A DNA stretch of 64,000 nucleotides from Merdimmobilis hominis (GTDB lineage: Bacteria > Bacillota > Clostridia > Oscillospirales > Ruminococcaceae), in NCBI RefSeq assembly GCF_021109255.1, contig NZ_JAJODG010000003.1. One strand, written 5' to 3'. The stretch's first letter is position 1. Every line of letters starts with the position of its first letter. The notes under the pieces are model-generated. The model worked only from the letters and a program-made list of their open reading frames with translations, had not been told where the DNA came from and made no database searches. Of this stretch, positions 60,017-64,000 are shown in pieces. A program made the translations under genes and the position numbers.

Positions 60017-60448
60017 CTATTTTGCACACTCCTTGACGTTAATGGATACTTCATGTTCGGAAGCGACGGCGGTTTCTATGTCCATGCTGTAGCGGAACTT
60101 CAGGTCGCCGCCCCCATCGGTGAGGGTGGAGGCCACTCCTTCGCCGGAAATGCCGATCATCATGGGGCCGAGGCCCACGTCGTAGCAGCACTGGTGGCGG
60201 ACACCGTCCTCCACGATCAGCTGGGAGCGGTTAGGGCCGGAGCGGAGCATGGTGACCCGGGAGCCGTCCCCATCCACCTTGACGGTGGTGTAGGCGCCTT
60301 TGTACCCGGTGGCCTCCGACTCCTCATAGCGGATAAAATAATCGCCGTTCCGGCGGTAATAGCTGCCGGTGGTGGTCAGCTCCACCGAGTCTTCCTCCCC
60401 GGCTACAAACTGCCGTCCAATAATTTTAATCATCACATCTTTTTTCAA
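60017..60448 (-). CDS. DUF1934 (YwiB-type) beta-barrel protein
   Basis: 143 residues. Calycin-like beta-barrel pattern with SYYRRNGDYFIRYEESE, VTMLRSGPNRSQL and LKFRYSMDIE. The family is often just before argS in Firmicutes, as here; function unknown. TTG start set because GGGAGAACCGCG lies just ahead; an ATG five codons later (60433) is the alternative. Confidence 0.82.
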   Translation of the reverse strand: MKKDVMIKIIGRQFVAGEEDSVELTTTGSYYRRNGDYFIRYEESEATGYKGAYTTVKVDGDGSRVTMLRSGPNRSQLIVEDGVRHQCCYDVGLGPMMIGISGEGVASTLTDGGGDLKFRYSMDIETAVASEHEVSINVKECAK

Positions 60449-60522
60449 CGCGGTTCTCCCTTTGCGCCCGCCTGGAGGAGGGCGCAGTTTTAATGGCAAG
60501 CACCCAAAACCGGGTGTTGGGG

Positions 60523-61335
60523 TTATCTTCCCAGCACCTGCACCCGCAGGTCGGCGGAGATATTGCGACCCAGGAACTTCTGGGCGGTTTCACAAAAGGC
60601 CTCCGGCTCGCTGGAGACAAAGAATTTGGTCTTTCCCTTACGGGCGGGGTCGCCCAGCATATCTTTTTCCGTCAGGAAATTTTGCACATATTGGGCGGCG
60701 GAGCCGGCGGCATCCACCAAAGTAGCTTTAGATTCCATCGCCCGGTACACCTGGTTGTACAGAAGGGAAAAGTGGGTGCATCCCAGGATGAGGGTGTCCA
60801 CATTCTCCTTTTGGATGGAGGAGAGGTACATCTCCAGGGTGAGGCGGACAATCTCGTTGTCCTCTTCCCAAAGGCCCTCCTCTACCATGGGGACCAAGAG
60901 GGGGCAGGCTTTGCCGAACAGCTTGGTTTCCGGCCGGATGGAGCGGATGGCCTTGCCGAATAGCCCGCTGCGTACCGTGGCAGTGGTGCCAATAAGCCCG
61001 ATGCGGCCATTGGAGGTGGTTGCTGCCGCCGCTTGGGCGGCGGGGAGCATCACTCCGGTATAGGGAACAGGAAGGGCTTTGACCACCGAATCGGGCAGGT
61101 TGGAACTGATGGTGCCGCAGGCGGCCACCAACATCTTGACGTCTTTCTCCAGAAGGAAGGCGATGATCTCCTTGGAATAACCGATGATGGTCTCCCGGCT
61201 GCGGGTGCCATAGGGCATCCGGCCGGTGTCGCCGAAGTAGACGATATCCTCCCCGGGGAGCAGTTTTTCCAGGCGGCGGACCGCCGAAAGGCCGCCCACA
61301 CCGGAGTCAAACACGCCAATGGGTCGATTGTCCAT
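60523..61335 (-). CDS. murI: glutamate racemase
   Basis: 270 residues. Catalytic acid/base pairs: Asp/Ser in FDSGVGGLS, first Cys in VAACGTISSN (the usual Asn after Cys is Gly), second Cys with Thr-His in LGCTHF. Supplies D-glutamate for peptidoglycan. AAAGGAG precedes the ATG. Follows ddl by 22 bases, so D-Glu and D-Ala-D-Ala synthesis are made from one transcript. Confidence 0.92.
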   Translation of the reverse strand: MDNRPIGVFDSGVGGLSAVRRLEKLLPGEDIVYFGDTGRMPYGTRSRETIIGYSKEIIAFLLEKDVKMLVAACGTISSNLPDSVVKALPVPYTGVMLPAAQAAAATTSNGRIGLIGTTATVRSGLFGKAIRSIRPETKLFGKACPLLVPMVEEGLWEEDNEIVRLTLEMYLSSIQKENVDTLILGCTHFSLLYNQVYRAMESKATLVDAAGSAAQYVQNFLTEKDMLGDPARKGKTKFFVSSEPEAFCETAQKFLGRNISADLRVQVLGR

Positions 61336-61357
61336 GGGGTTCTCCTTTCCGCGGCTG

Positions 61358-62416
61358 TTACTGCCCGATGGCAAGCCGGATCAAAGTTTCGATCAATTGG
61401 TCATAGGGCAGTCCGGCGGCGATCCACAGCTTGGGATACATGCTGATGGAGGTAAAGCCGGGGATGGTGTTGGGTTCGTTTAGGACGATGGTGCCATCCT
61501 TTTGGATGAAGAAATCCACCCGCGTCATTCCCATGCACCCCAAAACTTTGTATGCCTTGAGGGCGATGGCCTTGATTCGGCCGGCGGTCTCATCGCTGAT
61601 GCGGGCAGGGATATACAGGTCGGTGGAATCGTCTTTGTATTTGGCGTCGTAGTCGTAAAACTCCACTTTCGGGACAATCTCCCCTACCAGGGCGGCTTTG
61701 GGGTCCTGGTTGCCCAGGACGGCGGTCTCCACCTCCTGGCCTATAATGCACTCCTCCACGATGGCTTTGCTGTCCACCTGAAGAGCGGTTTCCAGCCCCT
61801 TGCGGAGGCTCTCTTTATTGGTGGCTTTGCTCACCCCTACCGAGGAACCGGCGTTGGCGGGCTTGATGAACATGGGGTAGTGGAGCTTCTCCCGGAGCAT
61901 GGCCTCGGTGGCGTCGAAGTCGGTGAGCTCCCACTGTTTTATAGCGTGCCATTTGGCGGTGCGGATGCCGTTGTAATCCAAAATGGTATGGGTCATCTCT
62001 TTGTCCATGCAGACAGCACTGGCACAGACATTGCAGCCCACATAGGGGATGCCGGCCAGTTCCAGCAGGCCCTGGATGGTGCCGTCCTCCCCGTTTTTGC
62101 CGTGGAGGACCGGAAAGACCGCATCCACCGGGAGGATGGTGGCCTGCCCATCCCGGATTTCCACAATGCCGTGGACAGACCGGTCAGGGGAAAGAAAAGC
62201 CTGGGTGACATATTGAGGCTGCTGCCATTCGTTTTTGGCGATCCGGTCGACAGGGCCGGTATAGCGGAGCCAGCGGCCTTCTTTGGTGATGCCCAGCATA
62301 ATGACGTCAAACGTTTCATGGGAAATGTTGCGCAGCACCGAGGTTGCGGACTCCAGGGAGACCTCATATTCTGTGCTGGCGCCGCCGAACACGACGGCAA
62401 CGGTAATCTTTTTCAT
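61358..62416 (-). CDS. ddl: D-alanine--D-alanine ligase
   Basis: 352 residues, ATP-grasp. FGGASTEYEVSLESA at the N-terminus, HGKNGEDGTIQG, KPANAGSSVGVSKA, an omega loop DYDAKYKDDSTD with the Tyr typical of D-Ala specificity (not the D-lactate form), and NEPNTIPGFT at the C-terminus. Joins two D-Ala for the peptidoglycan stem. First gene of a six-gene minus-strand operon. TGAGGAATT precedes the ATG. Confidence 0.95.
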   Translation of the reverse strand: MKKITVAVVFGGASTEYEVSLESATSVLRNISHETFDVIMLGITKEGRWLRYTGPVDRIAKNEWQQPQYVTQAFLSPDRSVHGIVEIRDGQATILPVDAVFPVLHGKNGEDGTIQGLLELAGIPYVGCNVCASAVCMDKEMTHTILDYNGIRTAKWHAIKQWELTDFDATEAMLREKLHYPMFIKPANAGSSVGVSKATNKESLRKGLETALQVDSKAIVEECIIGQEVETAVLGNQDPKAALVGEIVPKVEFYDYDAKYKDDSTDLYIPARISDETAGRIKAIALKAYKVLGCMGMTRVDFFIQKDGTIVLNEPNTIPGFTSISMYPKLWIAAGLPYDQLIETLIRLAIGQ

Positions 62417-62518
62417 GGTGAATTCCTCACTCCTATGTATTCCGGCAGGGCCGGGCAGATAACATGTCAATTCTGGTAAGATTTGGGGGATGGCGCCATG
62501 CTACAAAAATACAATTCT

Positions 62519-62547
62519 ATTCTATCACACCAAGGAAAAGGCCGCAA
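62519..62547 (-). promoter_or_regulatory. promoter of the ddl operon
   Basis: On the minus strand TTGCGG, 17 bases, TAGAAT. Confidence 0.6.
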
Positions 62548-62632
62548 TTGGAACATCCTTCGGTTTTGCCTGGGGATATCCTTATTAATATATACATTTT
62601 TTTGAAAATTAGAAGTTTGTCCAAAATTCGTC

Positions 62633-62661
62633 TTGACTCTTTGACGTATCCGTGATATACT
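62633..62661 (+). promoter_or_regulatory. promoter of the rpmG-secE-nusG operon
   Basis: TTGACT, 17 bases, TATACT. About 100 nt of leader before rpmG. Confidence 0.75.
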
Positions 62662-62760
62662 TGGTACACCTCTAAAAGGGTTATTTTTTTATGTCCAAAA
62701 TACGCAGCGTTCCTTTACGAGGGAGGCAAAACAAATCCGTCAACCAGGAGGTGCCGAAAC

Positions 62761-62910
62761 ATGAGGGTTAAAATTACATTAGCTTGTACCGAGTGCAAAC
62801 AGCGTAATTACAACACAATGAAGAACAAGAAGAACGATCCCGACAGGCTGGAGATGAACAAATACTGCAGATTCTGCCGGAAACACACTCTTCACAGAGA
62901 GACCAAGTAA
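62761..62910 (+). CDS. rpmG: 50S ribosomal protein L33
   Basis: 49 residues. MRVKITLACTECKQRNY and YCRFCRKHTLHRETK: this is the zinc-binding (C+) form with two Cys pairs (TEC, CRFC). CAGGAGGTG precedes the ATG. Sits before secE and nusG, the usual order in Firmicutes. Confidence 0.96.
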   Translation: MRVKITLACTECKQRNYNTMKNKKNDPDRLEMNKYCRFCRKHTLHRETK

Positions 62911-62933
62911 AGTTGAAAGGCGGGGACAGGACA

Positions 62934-63158
62934 ATGTCAGAAGAGAACAAAGGCAAATCCAGTCCTAAGCAGGGTATCACCGCAAGAATCAGCCGCTACT
63001 TCCGCGATATGAAGGGCGAGCTGAAAAAGGTTGTCTGGCCGGCGAAAAAACAGGTGATCAACAACACCATTGTTGTCATCGTCACTGTGGTCATCGCTTC
63101 CTTTTTTATTGGCGGGTTCGATATGATCCTGTCAGCCATCGTCAATCTGCTCTTTTAA
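62934..63158 (+). CDS. secE: preprotein translocase subunit SecE
   Basis: 74 residues: charged start, the conserved amphipathic helix with ELKKVVWPAKKQV, then one membrane helix (about 47-70). Essential clamp of the SecYEG channel. ATG with GGGGACAGG ahead is preferred; a TTG seven codons upstream is possible. Confidence 0.94.
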   Translation: MSEENKGKSSPKQGITARISRYFRDMKGELKKVVWPAKKQVINNTIVVIVTVVIASFFIGGFDMILSAIVNLLF

Positions 63159-63222
63159 GGTCGCTTTTTGCGTTTGAAATTGTATCACACAAGGAAAAAT
63201 GACAAAGCGCGGAGGGGTAAAG

Positions 63223-63744
63223 ATGTCTGATACTGCTAGATGGTACGTTGTCCACACCTATTCCGGCTATGAGAATAAAGTGGCGACAAGCATAGAGAAT
63301 GCAGTGGAAAACCGGAAGCTGCATGATCTGATCTGTGAGGTCAAGGTTCCCACGGAAACTGTCACGGAAATTAAGGACAACAAAAAACGTGAAGTGGAAC
63401 GCAAGATTTTCCCCGGTTATGTCCTTGTCAAGATGATTATGACCGATGATTCATGGTATGTTGTCCGCAACATCCGCGGCGTAACCGGCTTTGTCGGCCC
63501 CGGCTCCAAACCCGTCCCCCTTTCGGAGGAAGAGGTCCAGCGGCTGGGCGTGGAAGTCCGTCAGATTGAGATTGACTTCCAGGTAGGTGACTCGGTCAAG
63601 GTGATCGATGGTTATCTTGATGGCTTTATCGGCGCGGTGGATGCCATTGATGCAGAGAAAGGCACAGTGCGCGTGACCGTTTCGATGATGGGCAAAGAAG
63701 TTCCCGTTGAGCTTGAGCTGGACCAGGTTCAGGCTCTGGATTAG
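63223..63744 (+). CDS. nusG: transcription elongation/antitermination factor NusG
   Basis: 173 residues. NGN domain with WYVVHTYSGYENKV and FPGYVLVKMIM, FVGPGSKPVPLSEEE in the middle, then a KOW domain (GDSVKVIDGYLDGFIGAV). Binds RNA polymerase. GGAGGGGTAAAG fixes the ATG. Confidence 0.97.
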   Translation: MSDTARWYVVHTYSGYENKVATSIENAVENRKLHDLICEVKVPTETVTEIKDNKKREVERKIFPGYVLVKMIMTDDSWYVVRNIRGVTGFVGPGSKPVPLSEEEVQRLGVEVRQIEIDFQVGDSVKVIDGYLDGFIGAVDAIDAEKGTVRVTVSMMGKEVPVELELDQVQALD

Positions 63745-63897
63745 TCTTTTATGAGGTGATTGGCTTCTCGGCCAATCTTTGCCGCGGCCCAAACCCGGCT
63801 TCGGCAAACCAAAATGGGTCGCCAGTGCGACCTGTGGGAGGGATGGGCATACGGCCCGTTCCGACTTTAACCACTAACTATGGAGGTGCAAAACACA
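63745..63897 (+). promoter_or_regulatory. leader between nusG and rplK
   Basis: 153 bases with TGCCGCGG and short GC-rich pairs, then GTGGGAGGGATG, a sequence commonly found ahead of rplK in Clostridia. It may be a site for ribosomal-protein feedback or simply a spacer. Confidence 0.4.
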
Positions 63898-64000
63898 ATG
63901 GCTCAAAAAGTAGTAGGTTTCATCAAACTACAGATTCCGGCCGGAAAGGCTACTCCCGCACCGCCCGTTGGTCCCGCTCTGGGCCAGCATGGCGTTAACA
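63898..64000 (+). CDS. rplK: 50S ribosomal protein L11, 5' part
   Basis: 34 residues visible (starts MAQKVVGFIKLQIPAGKAT, then PAPPVGPALGQHGVN), cut by the window end. L11 forms the GTPase-associated centre. GGAGGTG precedes the ATG. The rplA-rplJ-rplL genes would be expected to follow. Confidence 0.97.
   Translation, partial: MAQKVVGFIKLQIPAGKATPAPPVGPALGQHGVN

Larger units (their letters stand above)
62417..62760. other. divergent promoter region between ddl and rpmG
   Basis: 344 bases with two promoters back to back: 62519-62547 for ddl (minus) and 62633-62661 for rpmG-secE-nusG (plus), about 85 bases apart. No gene. Confidence 0.75.

Noticed and set aside
1..64000. tRNA, rRNA, CRISPR array, IS element or prophage
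   Set aside because: No cloverleaf-type tRNA 3' motifs, rRNA, direct-repeat arrays, transposases or phage genes were noticed on reading; a tRNAscan or repeat search would be decisive.

Overview
The window looks like the chromosome of an anaerobic, low-redox Clostridia member, most likely Oscillospirales/Ruminococcaceae-type. The evidence is a high-GC Firmicutes gene set: pyruvate:ferredoxin oxidoreductase, formate-THF ligase, a 2-hydroxyacyl-CoA dehydratase-like protein with its ATP-driven activase, the GlgC/GlgD pair, a class B-type sortase, a SpoIIQ-like LytM protein, many Ser-rich lipoproteins and strong Gram-positive Shine-Dalgarno sites. Gene density is normal, and there is no prophage, IS element, CRISPR array, rRNA or recognisable tRNA.

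Layout. 0-8.5 kb: the end of tsaD, an M20 peptidase, ogt, a sortase, a LytM (SpoIIQ-like) protein, a split TauE-type transporter, a lipoprotein, tcdA and a DUF1292 protein. 8.5-13.2 kb: a non-coding or decayed stretch, two adjacent cyclophilins, an LCP-like membrane protein and an M24 peptidase. 13.3-17.3 kb (minus): upp, then tsaE-tsaB-rpiB, and fhs. 17.5-26.9 kb (plus): a rodA-type gene, glmU-prs-pth-mfd and a PrsA-like lipoprotein. 27-31.5 kb: an orphan soluble histidine kinase, gap, and a two-gene SUF system. 31.5-40.8 kb: two MATE transporters, an SGNH hydrolase, a glyoxalase-fold protein and five exported or membrane proteins of partly unknown role. 40.8-50.2 kb: a CorC-type protein, nifJ, pyrG with a leader terminator, and the dehydratase-like/activase pair. 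50.5-56.6 kb: the glycogen operon glgB-glgC-glgD-glgA, followed by a small BFD-like iron-sulfur protein. 56.7-62.4 kb (minus): ddl-murI-DUF1934-argS, a divergent homocysteine methyltransferase-like gene and a lipoprotein. 62.7-64 kb: rpmG-secE-nusG-rplK, the start of the ribosomal/RNA polymerase region.

Main point of interest. The gene directly after glgA (56366-56578) carries an in-frame TGA at the place where related 2Fe-2S proteins have a cysteine. The frame continues to a TAG with sensible sequence, and a small hairpin with a G-started loop lies about 18 nt after the TGA. It is therefore a candidate selenoprotein that ordinary gene calling would truncate to 52 codons. Other points are: a single-subunit dehydratase-like protein resembling the double-cubane cluster family, next to its activase; a long nested RNA hairpin between tcdA and the DUF1292 gene; a transcription unit at 8.7-9.3 kb with perfect promoter and terminator but no intact gene; a cyclophilin lacking its catalytic arginine beside a normal one; and a MetH-like protein lacking its zinc cysteines.

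Start codons were set from Shine-Dalgarno spacing. At least five genes appear to start with TTG. All family names come from reading the sequence; no database search was run.
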